A stretch of DNA of 64,000 nucleotides from Drosophila miranda (taxonomy: Eukaryota; Arthropoda; Insecta; Diptera; Drosophilidae). The position numbers and the translations under genes were made by a program. Shown piece by piece: positions 35,715 through 47,727 of the stretch (the stretch's first letter is position 1; the number at the start of each line of letters is the position of its first letter). The notes below the pieces were generated by a model that did not search any database, had not been told where the DNA came from, and worked only from the letters and a program-made list of their open reading frames with translations. The stretch spans positions 9,036,001 to 9,100,000 of the forward strand of contig NC_046673.1 in assembly GCF_003369915.1 (NCBI RefSeq), written 5' to 3'.

Positions 35715-38700
35715 GCTGCAGCTCTAATCCTCCTGCTGCCTGCTGCTGCTGTTGCGACCGACCTCCTTTCTTCTGTCATAGGATCTTCTTCAGCGCTTTA
35801 TATTATCACCTACTATCATTTGTTGGGGACATTCATTACTTGGATTATAATTTTTTTTTTCGTTTTGGCAATGGGAACGACGACGACGACCAAGAGGAGA
35901 AATTGAACCGAGGCATTCAGCGCAAGAGAAAAACGTTAAAGTTAGCCTTTTTTATATATATATTAATTAATGGAAATTGTGTATTAGTTTCCCCTCTCTG
36001 CCTCTCCTCTCTCACACTGGAGAGGGGCTCTCTACCCGTCTCCCTCTGAATGGTGTAGATAGATAGGGAGGGGATTTTGGTAGCAAAACTATTTAGCCTG
36101 GTTGTTAATTGTGTAAAGGAATTGTTTGAAGGAAGCATGATAATTCGTAATAATTGTAATGGAAGTTAATATTCGGAAAGTGTAATTTGTTGGACGCAAA
36201 AGCGAATTAAGTTAAAACTTTAAACCAATTTTATAGGCACGCAACATGAAACATGCAAAAAAAGGAAAAAAAAAAAAAAAAACTAGAGTGGAAAGTGATT
36301 CAAATTGTTGAGTACTTACACCAGTCACAGTCACAGTCACGTGTGCATGCAAGGACATTCCGCAGATGAGCAAGCAACTAAACAAAAGAAAGTATCGTAT
36401 CGTTATAGGACGGCATTACATACCATACCAATTTTAGTTTTTTGTTACACTATCTATCGCCCCCACGCAGCAGTCTTCACCACCTTGTTCCTTCCCGCTC
36501 CACAATCCAGCCCCGACAACACGAGGGTCTTATATTATATTATATTTTTGTTTAAAAAACGGCACACACGCATAGCAATTAAGTAAATCAAATGAATTAT
36601 ATATATATATATACTATATATATACACATACAGTATGATGAAAGATATCCATATGTATTTAAATAAACCACGCAATGTATTTAGTACATTACAAAAAAGA
36701 AACCAACAAAAAACGAATGAGTATACAAACATACATATGTACATGCAACTACGATCGATAAATAGTGAACGAGATCTTGCTAAATATAAATTCAATAGTT
36801 AAACTGTTTGCCCCGATCCTGCTCTATATATACTTATTCCATAGTTTAATTGTTTGACCCCGCCCCTCCCCACGTTCTTGCTAATTCTGAACCGTACCCA
36901 TTGTTAGCCCGCAGTCCGAAACAATATCGTAGATTACTATGTGTATGTTTGGGAGCAACATCGCTCCCTGCTGCTGCTCCTTATTGTTTCTGTTGCTGTT
37001 GTTGAACAAAAACATAAAACAAAAATGTGTATGAACTAAACAAAAACTAATGAAAACATAAAAAATAGCTATATATATTTGTTCCATTCATGTGTATACT
37101 TAGAGCTGCAACTGGCACACAATTTCATCGCTCGCTCTATCGACTGGGTATTAAACAAAACCACTTCTGGGCATACAGTGTGTTTCACTTTTCGCTGGAC
37201 TGGCATGGACTAGACGGAGAGTGAGAGCAGATCCTCCAGATGAATCGATACTGCTTAAGCAGAATCTATTAGATATCTCCGAAATTAATCACAATAATAG
37301 GTATAATCGAATTAAAGATGTTTGATAGATAAATGTATGCTCTGAAAGGTTCCAATTGACAGACCCAACACAATTCGAAGGCAGTAATCGAGTTCTGGAT
37401 ACAAACTATTTGCAAGTCCATTCATACCCATTAGCGATTTCTTTCAATTTAAAAATAGACCCTTAATTGTGAAATATAGTACAGAATCTTAACCGACTTT
37501 CAAGGGCTAGAAAACACCTGATTTAATATTAACTAACCAAGGATTTGTTTCAACATGGTGATAAATGTATAACTACTAACCAAACCATAGCGAAACTTGC
37601 AAGAATTTAGTTCAATTGGTATATGGATATTAATTTGTACAAAGGCTCTTTCAGGGCACCCCCTAGCAGCTGCCAAAGCAACGAAGCTCCGCTCTACAAT
37701 CACTCAACCCCGTCTTGCAACTGTGAAACGCACTGTATCATTATGGATATACGTTGGGGGGCTCTCGTGTTTCATTTTTGTAGCTCATTCGAGAGAACCT
37801 TCAATACCATCACTACATACATTATTTGCCAGCTTTGAGCAGTCTACAAAAAATGAACATACGAAAAAATAAAGTTAAAAAAATTATATGTATAAATATA
37901 CACACACATGATATATACAAAATGCAACTAATATTAATGAAATACGAAATAAATACAAACAAAAACCCATAGCAATTTCAATGTACAATTAATGCAGTTT
38001 TCATTCCAAGGATTCTTTCAAAATACAATTTCAGGCTGGTCTCGTCTGGTCTGCTGCTTCCTTCTAGGAACCACCTCTTCCGACTCCTCCTCCTCCTGGA
38101 TGGACGACTCCTTGTAACATTTTCTTTTTTGCTTTCTTGGGACCGACTGCGTATTCTGGTGTCAGATTCCTTGGACCGAAATGTACGTCTTGCACGTTGT
38201 TGGATTTTGGGGACCGACTGAGCTGCCCAAGATTTTGTCAACGAAGCTTTTTGTGCCTCGTGGACTGTTCTATAGTCTTTGATTGTCCACGCCAATAAAT
38301 ATCACTAATTTTCCATTAAACTTTTTTCATATGGTTTTTATTTAACTTATAATTTTTGCTTCCGGTCACGCTGTATTTTTTGTATAGTTTTTTGCTTTCG
38401 TTTTTTTTTAAATTTTTTTTTTTTTGCTTGTTTTTGTTTTGTAATTGTTAAGTTGTTTAGATTTTAGTACATATAATTACATTTCATTATTCTCATAGGA
38501 CATCTGTTTCCGCTTGACTTTGCCATCATCTCTCTGATACTCCTCCTTCCTCCTTTCTCTTAGCCTTTCCCATTTTGTTGTTTCGCTTAGTAATTTGTGT
38601 GTTTGTGTGTGTTACATATTCTGAATAGAACAGCATTGTGTGTGAGTGCTTGTGTGTGTTACTTCATCGTTTCCTATTCACATACATAGCTATATGTACG

Positions 38701-39752
38701 TACATATGTGTTAATAGATGTATAACCTGGCCAGCTAGAAACTTGCGGGGCTACTAACCACCAACACACAGATTCTATATATCATATTCTGCCTGATTTT
38801 GTAGTATATGTGCCTCCATGCGCATAAGTAATGCTTGTTGTAGCGTTTTTTGTTGTTTTTTTTTTAATTTAAATTTCAGTTTAGGTGGAATTCTGCTTTT
38901 TGTGTGGCTTGGGGCAGACACCAGACCCAGAGAACTGGCGTGGAGATCCTTCCTTTAGCGGAGATGTGGTCTAGGAGGGGGGAGAATGTGGCTGAGTGGG
39001 CGATTTCCTATACGAACAAGCAAAAAAACAAAAAAAAACATATATGAATTATATCGGCTAATACAATTTTCACTTAATTCGGATACATAATTACTATATA
39101 TATATATAGCTGATTGGGGGATCTTAATGTTCTGCTTCTGCTTTACCCTGCTATACTTTCGGCTTCTGTATCTAGCTACGATATTTACACAGCTGCATTT
39201 CCACGCTAAAAGTATTGTATAATACATTAACTACAGTCCTGCCTGCGACTACCTGCTCTCCTCCTCCTCGAATATCTTTTTGCTCAATTCTAAGTATATA
39301 TATTGGACACACAGCTGGCCCAGAAAAATATTTCATCGTAATCAATTAATTTTCCAATAGCTGTTCGACGAAAATCCGTGCAAAAAAAATTCAAAAAACT
39401 CTATTACACCGCTACGTTGTCATGAAACGACAATGTTGACCGTATTTTTTTAGAACTAGCAACTAAAACCTATTTTAAACTCATGTAAGTGTCTGCACAT
39501 ACATGCACAAGTTGGTTAAAGTGTGTGGGGCGAAGGCCATTGCAAAAAGAATTTTAGGCAAACATTTTACATTTGACGTCTGTGCTTTCAGAACGCGTCC
39601 TCTTCTGTCTTGCTTCTCTCGAAAGATTCTTTCTATCCAAAAATAGTGCCGATTCTACTACACTGCCTGATCACGACTTAAAAGGTGAGATGCGGGGGAT
39701 GGTTGTGGTGTGTGTTATTTTGGGATAGATAATGGCGGATTGGACGATGGGA
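35715..39752. other. Convergent 3' flanks of NECAP and the HAPSTR1-like gene
   Basis: Four kilobases of AT-rich sequence between two convergent genes. Candidate poly(A) signals on the plus strand are AATAAA at 36662-36667 and 37948-37953. TTTATT near 38336 could serve the minus-strand gene. This suggests long 3' UTRs, but their ends cannot be set from sequence alone. An Arg-rich open frame at 37978-38295 lacks an ATG. Confidence 0.5.
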
Positions 39753-42152
39753 TTACATGAAGCGCTGTCGTTTACTGCTATAGTGGCATATATCCATTTT
39801 ATCGTCGATGGGACTGCCGGGACGCTTGCAGTGACGCGCTATTTCATTGGCAACAAATGCAAATAGTTCCGGCCCACTGAAATCAGAACAATCAAGAGAT
39901 TAGGGAGGATATGCACAATCAAAATGGAGAATGGATGGACTAACCGTGGGCGCAAAACCAAAGCCTCCTTGAAGGTGTGCAAATCATCGCCGATGCCAGC
40001 CCCCGGGGCACCGCCACCACCACCCTGTACGACAGCTGGCGACAACAAATGCGATGGCTGTCCCGAAGCTCCTGTCAGTGGGCCACCGGGCAGGTCCAGG
40101 CCAGATCCGAGAAAGCCAAGGCCAGAGCCTGGTCCACCGCTGGTCGAAAAATGTCCGCCGCCACCGCCGTGGTGATGCTCTGGTTTTGGTGACCTACGGA
40201 GACATCGAGAGAGGGATTTGGTTAAGATATAAAAGGGTGACTGCCCTGGAACCTGCTGCCGGGGGACTCACCGACGATTGGCATGTGGATTTGTGTTGAA
40301 TGGCGGCATCGGTTTTCCGGCTAGATAGGCCAATAGATCCTCCCGACGTATCATGCGCCGTTTTTTGCTGCGTGCCCAATCTGCTAGCTCGCGTGTGCGG
40401 CGTTGATATCCGCACTGTACAGCAGCGTCGCTAGTGCGCTTGAGACCATCACATGATTCTGGAAGGTGCATTAATTGGGTATGGTTATGGTTACCATTGA
40501 AGGGGAATCAATATGTATCGTTTCGGGGGCTACATTACCTTTGTAAAGTGTTGTCACAGTGCCAGCTGCGGTCTGGAAGGGCAGCCAAAGGGCTCCTGTG
40601 TCTGAGGAAAATGCGTTTGATGAGCGCTCTGTCGGAAAAAAAGGATGGAATGTGAGATGGTTGTTAGTTGTAGAAGTGTTGGAAGTAGAAGCCTAGAAAA
40701 CTCAATTTCCTCTCTTGTCAAAATATAAAATAAAATAAACATGTCCGACCTGTCGGCCATTGAAGATCAATCATCCTGCTGTCCCTCTCTCACTCTCCAC
40801 TCTGGTATCTAGCTGTTCTTTTTGCACTGTCTCCTCTTTGCACACCTGCTGCACACGGAGAATACAGGACGACGAAATAGAAAGAGAGAGAGAGAGTGAG
40901 AGTGGCTGTAGACCGACCTCCCTTGTGCCGTTATCGACCCGAGAAGAAGAGCCTGCAGCAAACTAAAGTGGAAGCGGGATGGCACTAGCCACACTCAGTC
41001 ATAACCCAAAATAATTTGCAATAAAATAAAAAGAACAAGAGGCTGCGACAGCGACTTGCCGGATAGAAGAGAAACAGATGAGGAGAAAGAAGAAGCAACA
41101 GAAGGCAAAGCATATTCATCTTTCAGCTTCCGGTTTTGGGGCTGCGCCGTCATTACTATTTTCATTCTTTAATTTTTCGCCATCCCCCCATCTCCGCTAA
41201 AAGAATGACGAAGCAAAACAGCTGTTTGAGCATTGTTTTTGTTGTGACGCAGAGATGTGCGTTTCAGGTGTGTGTGTGTGTGCGTGTGTGTACATACGAT
41301 GCACGCACATGTTGATTAATGGATATCGGAGCAACAACAAAAAGAAGCCCACAAATAACTAGAATCAGCAATCAGAAAAATATACATGTAATTCCTAGAC
41401 GCGACGCCTCTGCCTCTCTACACAGCTGCTGTCGCTGCCTACTGCGCTGCCATTGCACTTGGCTTCTACATCTCTCGCTCCCTCGCTCGCTCGCCCTCTG
41501 GGGCTCTGCCACCGACTCTCTCGTTCTCTCTATTCTATTGCAATGCTCTGACCGTGCCTCCACTCTCCCCCTACACAGCACAAGCCAAAGCCCTTTCTGC
41601 ATTTTGATAATGCGTAGATTGTGCAGGAAAAAAGGAGCTGAGAGCTCATTACGAAAAGGCTATGAAACTAGAGAAGAATTTAACTATTGAAAGGATCAGG
41701 GCCGGGGGCAGAAGGTAAATGAAAGCCGGGATGGTGCTGCTTCTTCCTTGAGCGCTGGGCTATTAATACCTCGCCCAAAACTATTTTTACACACACACAC
41801 ACTCTCAGACACAAAGAACCAACACAAAAAAAAATGAACCATGGAAATGCGTTTTGCCCCAGCTTCCTTCTCTCGCCGCTACACCGCTTATCCTTCTATT
41901 GGAAAGGACCGTGAAAGCCTGTACTACGCCCCTGTTACCAAAGTTCCGTTCCCTAGTGCCCCGGCACTTACCGCGATAGAGCTGGGCCACAGCGGTGGCC
42001 GAATCCTGGAATGCTCCCCAGACGGTGCCTAAATTGTTGTCACGCTGACGCACATACTCCCGTTCGAATTCATCATGCTGGCCGTCAATTTCATGGTGAC
42101 ACTGCTCCTCGAGCCAGCTTTCCTCGCCGCCCGATTCATGCTGCTGTTGCAT
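39753..42152 (-). CDS. HAPSTR1 (C16orf72, UPF0472) orthologue
   Basis: Conserved nuclear stress-resilience factor; the human protein partners with the ubiquitin ligase HUWE1. Five exons, 41972-42152, 40539-40628, 40272-40458, 39945-40193 and 39753-39876, splice in frame to 276 aa, essentially the human length. Recognisable blocks in order are: acidic N-terminus with WGAFQDSATAVAQLYR; ALWLPFQTAAGTVTTLYKE; VQCGYQRRTRELADWARSKK then RMIRREDLLAYLAGK; DLHTFKEALVLRPR; and a C-terminus ELFAFVANEIARHCKR ending SSKRQRFM, parallel to the human ending. Exon 4 inserts a Gly/Pro-rich, low-complexity linker. The first intron is 1.3 kb, the rest 68-80 bp. The ATG at 42152 is the first in frame. The D. melanogaster gene number is not recalled with certainty, so no symbol is given. 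Confidence 0.92.
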
Positions 42153-43140
42153 TTTTGACTGTGTTTTTTTTTTGTGTGTATGTTAGTGTGTGTGTGGGTT
42201 GTATGTGGTTTTTGCTGCGCTGGTTTTTTTCTTCTGTCACAGTTACGGCTACTGCCCTGGACTCCGCGACTAGGGAATCGCGACTTGCGTCTTCTGGCTG
42301 CTGCTCCTTTCTGCTGCTTCCTCTTCTGCTACGACGACAGTACGCACTAACCACACACACACGAGCGAGATATGCTCGCACAGAAGCACACACGCTTCAC
42401 ACACACGCAGTCTTGCTTCTGTGTGTGGGTGTGTAGAGGATTGTCCACTCTTGACTGCAGACTTCGGGCACTTGAATGCGCACTTTGATGCACTGCCTCC
42501 AATCCGCCACTAGAAGTGCCGTAGATCGCCTTTATTTATTTGTTTGTTAAAATGTATTTGTGTATTCGACATAGAAACGAGTGTGAATAGTAAATCACCT
42601 CAAAAAAGAATTGAGACTCTGCTGTTAGTGCTGCCGGACTGATTCAAGATGTTTTCACCAGAGTTGGCAATCTAGTTCGATTTAGACGAGTCAGTTCGTT
42701 CTAGATCCCATCCCTGAACTAAAAAATTATAAATTTCTATGGTTCTATATGCCTTTCTTTTCAGTGAATTCAGTTAAATTATTCTCTTATGTTAAGTTAC
42801 AATGGAAAAACGACCGCCAAGAGAAGAAAAATTCTCCCACATGATTTTTCGCTTAGAGGAAATGTTGAGATATACATTTTATGAAATTGCACATTATTTA
42901 TCAGAAATGTATATACAAAACTCATCCATTTTTCAAATTCCTAACACTTTGTAAGTTCATACTGAACGCAACCATTAATTATTTCGTAGATCAATAGTTC
43001 CAGTTTAAATGAACCAGTTCAGTGTCGATATTTTATCGAACTAGGTGGCAGCTCTGCAGAATCTCTGCACGTTTTTAAAAGCCGACTGCCGGCGTACCAG
43101 AATCAAATTCAAAACAGAGCAAAAATCAACAAGAACTAAA
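42153..43140. promoter_or_regulatory. Divergent promoter region between HAPSTR1-like gene and Rrp45
   Basis: A 988-bp head-to-head gap. The left part is the HAPSTR1-like 5' leader, with ACAC repeats. Just upstream of the Rrp45 ATG there is CGATA at 43026-43030 and TATCG at 43034-43038, a paired BEAF-32-like arrangement. I see no open frame of note. Confidence 0.45.
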
Positions 43141-44457
43141 ATGTTTATGAACACAGGCTTCTTCGAGCCGGGTAAAACAAAGACCGAACGTAAATTCATC
43201 CAACAGGCGGTGAAGCAGAGCCAACGCCTCGATGGCCGCAAGTCTGGAGAAAGCCGCGATGTCCAACTAACCTTCGGTGGGGAATATGGCTCGGTGGTCG
43301 TGTCGCTTGGCGATACCAAGGTAATGGCTCAGGTGACCTGCGACATGGGCACACCGACCACGTCCAGGCCGAACGAGGGCAAGCTCCAGCTGTATGTAAC
43401 ACTGGCAGGCGTTTCCTACCTAGACTCGGTACAGAAGACGCACGATAAGCGCTCGCTCACGCTTAATTCGCTGCTGGAGCGGACATTCCGCACCTCACGT
43501 TGTGTGGATCTGGAGTCTCTGTGTGTGGCCTCCGAGCTGCATGTCTGGTGCATCCGTGTAGACGTCAATGTTCTCAATCACGATGGAAATCTGTATGGTA
43601 AGCATGACGAGTGTCATAGAGAATACCTTCGACCGTCTAACGTTTGCTTTCTTTGTAGATGCCAGCACTGTTGCCGTTTTGGCTGCCCTTATGCACTTTC
43701 GCCGTCCAGACGTGACTTTTACCGATGGTGAGCTCCGCACCTACACGGAGAAGGAGCGCGACATGATACCCCTGCTCTTTCTGCACTATCCTGTGAGCGT
43801 CACCTACTGCATCTACACAAGCAACTTTCAGCCCTTTGTAGACCCTACGCTGCTGGAGGAGAATACCGCCGATTCGACTATTATTTTGAGCTTTAACTCC
43901 TATCAGGAGCTGTGCACCCTCAATGCTGGCGGCACTGTCCCAACTGATGTTCGCACCATCATGCAATGTGCCCGGAGTGCTGCGAATCGGTGCAAGGCCA
44001 TGGTTACATTCGTCCGAAAGGCCTTGGATCTGGATGAGCAGCAATGTTTAGAGGGCACCAAGAAAAACACTGGCATGCTGGGTTTAATGGCCAAGTCGGC
44101 ACAGAAGCTGAGCTTCAAGACTCTTATGAAGGGGGATCAAAAGCAGCAGCAGCATATAACAGAGGACATGGATTTAGAAGTGGAGGCCAAGCCGAATCCA
44201 AAGCTCGAAGCAGACGAAGGAGAGAACGCCGATAACGTCGAAAACGTCGAAAGCGATCAACCAGCACAGGAAGAGGGTAAGTCCTGCCTGAATAATGATC
44301 CTTGTTCCTCTGCCCATGCGTCTCCTTTTATTCAGAACTACCCATGGACGACAGCGGCTGGCTGCCGCAGGAGCCTGAACCCACAATAGATCTGACAAAG
44401 CAGAGCCCTGGCAAACCCAAGCGTAAGCGCAACAAGGGCAACAAAAAGAAGCAGTAA
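43141..44457 (+). CDS. Rrp45: Exosome subunit Rrp45 (EXOSC9)
   Basis: RNase PH-fold subunit of the nine-membered exosome ring, which feeds RNA to Rrp6/Dis3 for 3'-5' processing and decay in nucleus and cytoplasm. Three exons, 43141-43597, 43659-44276 and 44336-44457, splice in frame (phases 1 and 1) to 398 aa. The N-terminal family hallmark is LDGRKSGESRDVQLTFGGEY followed by GSVVVSLGDTKVMAQVTCDM. The RNase PH second domain follows, with DASTVAVLAALMHFRRPDVT and a YPVSVTYCIY strand. As in other animal Rrp45 proteins, the ring subunit is presumably catalytically inactive. The acidic linker and the Lys-rich tail (KPKRKRNKGNKKKQ) probably carry the nuclear signal. AATAAA at 44550-44555 sits 93 bp after the stop. 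Confidence 0.96.
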
Positions 44458-45546
44458 CAGAGTTCCTTCTAAAAAAGGAATGGTTTCTAGGGCGGTACGG
44501 AGGAAAAGGAAAGCGAAGCAAGTCATCTATTTGTAAACAATTTATGTATAATAAATCTATAAATTAATAGGTTAGACAGGCTTTCCGTTAATGTTTACTT
44601 AAGTTTAATAATTGTATGGCTAAAATCAGTCTAGACCTTAACACAATTCGTTCAGTTTGTCAGCGCCCACTGACCATATACATCTTATTTAAGCTTAAAC
44701 TAGCATTACGTGGTAGGGCAGGAAGAGCCACAGCCCCAGGCAGAAGATCGCGGTTGTCGGTTCGAGTATTGCAACACATACAACCAGTAGAACGAACTTC
44801 AATTAAAAGAAAGTTAATTCGTTTCACTTGTTTAGACTATGGGATTGATTTAATTTCTTTCCAAGGTGGGCCAGCCCCGGCTTAACGCTAAAAAGTGAAC
44901 ACAATTCGTGCTCGTCGCTGACCATGGAAATCATGGAATAAGAGTTCGCTTTTTGATTTCCGTTTCGATCAATTGGTTCTGCTGCTTGTTTTTATAAAAT
45001 GTACATGGTTTATTCGTGCGTTGGTTTAATGTTTTAGATTTTAGGTGTATCTATTATGTATATAAAGAGCTATTAACAACGGACAAATGCTACAATAAAG
45101 TTGTAAAAATTCATTCATCTTAGTGTTAATTATTCTTCTTTCGCGATTACCAATCTACTCTCTTTTCTTGGCTTTAAACTACAATACATACATCATATAA
45201 TTCTTGTTTTGGGAGCACCAGTTGCTGTTTGCTTGTTTACTTAATTTCTTTAGATGTAAATTTATATTACATTCTTTATTCTACAATTAAATGTATATTT
45301 ATCTTCTGATTTTTGTTGGGATGTAGGAAGATTGCTGGTAGGCATGGGCACAGTACAGGATTGTGGGACATTATTGCTATTAGAAGTGAACAATGCTGAC
45401 GTCAGGAGAACGAATGATGACGAAAGCAAACGCAGCAACAATGTGTATGTGTGTGTGTGTGCATATTGTGGAAGGGAGATAGCTAGCTTGCTTTGAGAGC
45501 CGGCAGCCGTAGCATCCTCCCTCCCCTTGTGTCCTTTACATCCAAG
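44458..45546. other. Convergent 3' region of Rrp45 and Sap30
   Basis: Holds the Rrp45 poly(A) signal (44550) and, for Sap30, TTTATT at about 45276 on the complementary strand. An 89-codon ATG frame (44616-44885, plus) and an antisense hydrophobic reading across 44690-44810 lack support as genes. The rest is AT-rich. Confidence 0.5.
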
Positions 45547-46144
45547 TTAGGTGGTATCATTGCCAATGCCATTTTTTTGATCCAACTTATTTGTCCCCAT
45601 TTTCACCATATACACAAAAAACGTGATTATCTCCTTTTCCTTGATGGGTATTGTCTTGAAATGTTTCATGATGGTCTGCACACACATAGGAAATAGAACA
45701 CAATATATCTAGTAAAATTCAACAAAACACTTTTATTAGATCTCGACTTACATCTGCCAATTGTGCCCGCTTCATGCCCTGCCGTGTCTGGACCTTAAAG
45801 TGGCGTTTATAGCGACGCAGTGTGCTAACGCTCAGCTGGTAGAGATCAGGAAACTCGTGCAAATCTGTGTCCGTCTCATTGCTATCGTCCTCGCTGTCCT
45901 TGCGTCGTCGCTTGGTCCGTACCGACTGTATGCGCTCCTTGTGGTGGTCACAGATGTAGATGTGCTGGGCACTTGGGTCACTACTCAGCTTCAGGCGCTT
46001 CTGGGCCACAGTCTTCTGGATGCGTTTGCTGTAGCTGGCGTAGCCGGCCTGATTGCGACACCTTTCCATGTCGTCAATCAGGCAGCAGGTCTGGTCTGCG
46101 TGGCCACGGGAGTCCTCCTCACCGGTGCTGAAGCCGTTGTTCAT
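45547..46144 (-). CDS. Sap30: Sin3-associated polypeptide Sap30
   Basis: Subunit that stabilises the Sin3-Rpd3 histone deacetylase complex and helps anchor it to chromatin. Two exons, 45752-46144 and 45547-45675, join in phase 0 over a 76-bp intron to give 173 aa. The zinc-binding motif begins [20 protein letters not shown] and continues to [16 protein letters not shown] (C...C...C..H pattern). A polybasic [11 protein letters not shown], is followed by an acidic stretch. The Sin3-interaction helix pair is [17 protein letters not shown], then [15 protein letters not shown] and [14 protein letters not shown] chose ATG at 46144: the frame opens upstream to 46195, but only with a GTG codon. Confidence 0.96.
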
Positions 46145-46254
46145 ACTGTTGCCGATTCTCGATCTCTTTATTGTGAATGTGTGTGGTGTCTGCACTGCTG
46201 CTGCTGCTCGCGACGGTTTTTGTTTCTCTGTTTTTGTTGCCTTCTCTTCTGCGT

Positions 46255-46290
46255 CTTCCTTATCGATAATTGATGGTCACACCACCCCGA
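46255..46290 (-). promoter_or_regulatory. Sap30: Sap30 promoter elements: DRE and Motif 1
   Basis: TATCGATA at 46261-46268 (DREF element) lies next to GGTCACACCA at about 46274-46283 (Ohler Motif 1/M1BP type). Both are about 120-140 bp upstream of the Sap30 ATG, a usual combination for TATA-less housekeeping promoters. Confidence 0.6.
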
Positions 46291-46994
46291 AGCTGCAGGG
46301 TCATACTTAGGTATGGTAAGGTAACGTAGGACAATTTCTGAAGATCTGGCGATGTTATTTGTGCTCCCACTTATCCGCGTACCACTGGAGAGGAGACGAT
46401 GTCGTTGAAGGTGCGTTCGATCTTGTCCCCTATCTAGCCCACACCTCTTGCAACTTTTTTAGTATGTTGGGTATTTTTAAATTGTTAATCGATATTTGTA
46501 TTATTTTGTAGTATTTTTAAGACGTCATTAAGATGTCCCAGCGCACATCGAATGCCAATTCGTGAACAAACTGACATAAAAATCTACAATTTTTCATACA
46601 TGATTAGATATGAACAACAGGCAAAAACAGCCAAGGGAAATGGCCAGGCTCGTACGAACTTCACCTCGCTATTTTTGATCAACATTATGCCATGTGGGCG
46701 GACCTATTTTTGGCCTATTTTGGTATATTAGGCAAAAGAGGTAGATTTTACCGTGCCCTCTTTTTTCTGTGAAATTCCTAGCGGGGATATTGTATAAGCT
46801 TCCCTCCATGGTATGTTAGGCAAAAGGGTGAATTTTAACTTGCGTGCGTTGCATTTTCTCGGCCGTTTTTCCAATTGTCCATACCCCTTCGACAGCAATT
46901 GCGGGCGAATTTGAAAGAAAATACAAATATAATAGCATCAGGCTGATCATCTACAGTGTATTATATACTGTTTTTTTTTACGTTGAAATTGAGT

Positions 46995-47155
46995 TGAAGG
47001 TATATTTACGGTATATCGGAATATAATGGTATATTTGATCAATTTTATCTACTAAATTTAATTTTTAAAGGTATATTTAATGAGACGGAATATTTTGGTA
47101 TATTTTTGAGGGTCAGACCGTATATCTTATCAATAAGTCCGCGGTCACACTATCC
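46995..47155 (+). promoter_or_regulatory. Lamtor5: Lamtor5 promoter: four GGTATATTT boxes and Motif 1
   Basis: GGTATATTT occurs exactly at 46999, 47028, 47070 and 47097, matching Ohler core-promoter Motif 6. GGTCACACTA at 47143-47152 matches Motif 1 (M1BP). The Lamtor5 ATG follows at 47231. No TATA box or Inr-DPE pair was seen. Confidence 0.65.
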
Positions 47156-47230
47156 CTAATCATTGTTTTGGTTTTTGCTTTGTTTTTTTGGAATTAATTT
47201 CGCCAAAAACGTAAAATTTAAGTGTAGCCC

Positions 47231-47727
47231 ATGGAGACCCAACTGGAGAAAGTCTTGAGCGATATGTATGGCATCTCGATAATACCAATAACGTATTAAA
47301 AACCCACTTTTGCAGCGTCACACAGCCGGACACGGTGGGCGCTCTGCTGGCGAATCGTCAAGGGCTCTGCTTGGGCGGTGAGTAGATATCCCCAATGGAT
47401 GAGCATGTGCAAATAGTTGTGCCAGGCCAATAACGAGCAATGCCTTGCAGCCAAAGGCGATATAAACCCGAATGTCTCTGGCATCGGCATGGCCATATCT
47501 GATCAGGTGGCGGGTCTGGAGCCAAGGAATGCGGTGGCTCAACCAGAGGCACGTCATCCAACCATCTGCCTATACAGTGGAAATAGGTAAGTGATCGACC
47601 CCTTGCCTCTGGCACTTAACCGACTTCTCCCCCGTCCCCGTGGAACAGGCGCTGCGTCATCCAGAGGAATGGGGAGATTACTGGCGTCATTTACAAGCAG
47701 CACATATCTGCCCCGACCAGCGATTAG
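47231..47727 (+). CDS. Lamtor5: Lamtor5 (HBXIP), Ragulator subunit
   Basis: Roadblock-fold subunit of the Ragulator complex on the lysosome, which recruits Rag GTPases to switch on TORC1 in response to amino acids. Four small exons, 47231-47265, 47316-47377, 47451-47586 and 47649-47727, splice in frame to 103 aa. None is long enough to stand out alone; the model was found by phase and homology. Family blocks are METQLEKVLSDIV, DTVGALLANRQGLCLGAKGD then GIGMAISDQVAGLEP, PTICLYSGNRRCVIQRNGEI and a C-terminal TGVIYKQH. These follow the human protein's EATLEQ...GVLCTDSQGLNLG...VCLE pattern. All splice sites are GT-AG; the first donor, GTATGG, is weak. Confidence 0.93.

Larger units (their letters stand above)
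46145..47230. other. Gap between Sap30 and Lamtor5
   Basis: Contains the Sap30 promoter, a duplicated segment of about 30 bp (46722 and 46810) and the Lamtor5 promoter with repeated GGTATATTT. The only other coding-like signal is ATGTCGTTGAAG followed by a GTGCGT donor at 46399, which could be a tiny first exon but is unsupported. Confidence 0.5.

Noticed and set aside
44616..44885. 89-codon ATG frame, and an antisense hydrophobic reading ending FLPYHVMLV over the same DNA
   Set aside because: The plus-strand frame lies directly after the Rrp45 poly(A) signal. The antisense one needs an unusual AAG acceptor and no upstream exon could be found.
46399..46411. Possible tiny first exon ATGTCGTTGAAG with GTGCGT donor
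   Set aside because: No downstream exon continues it to a recognisable protein.
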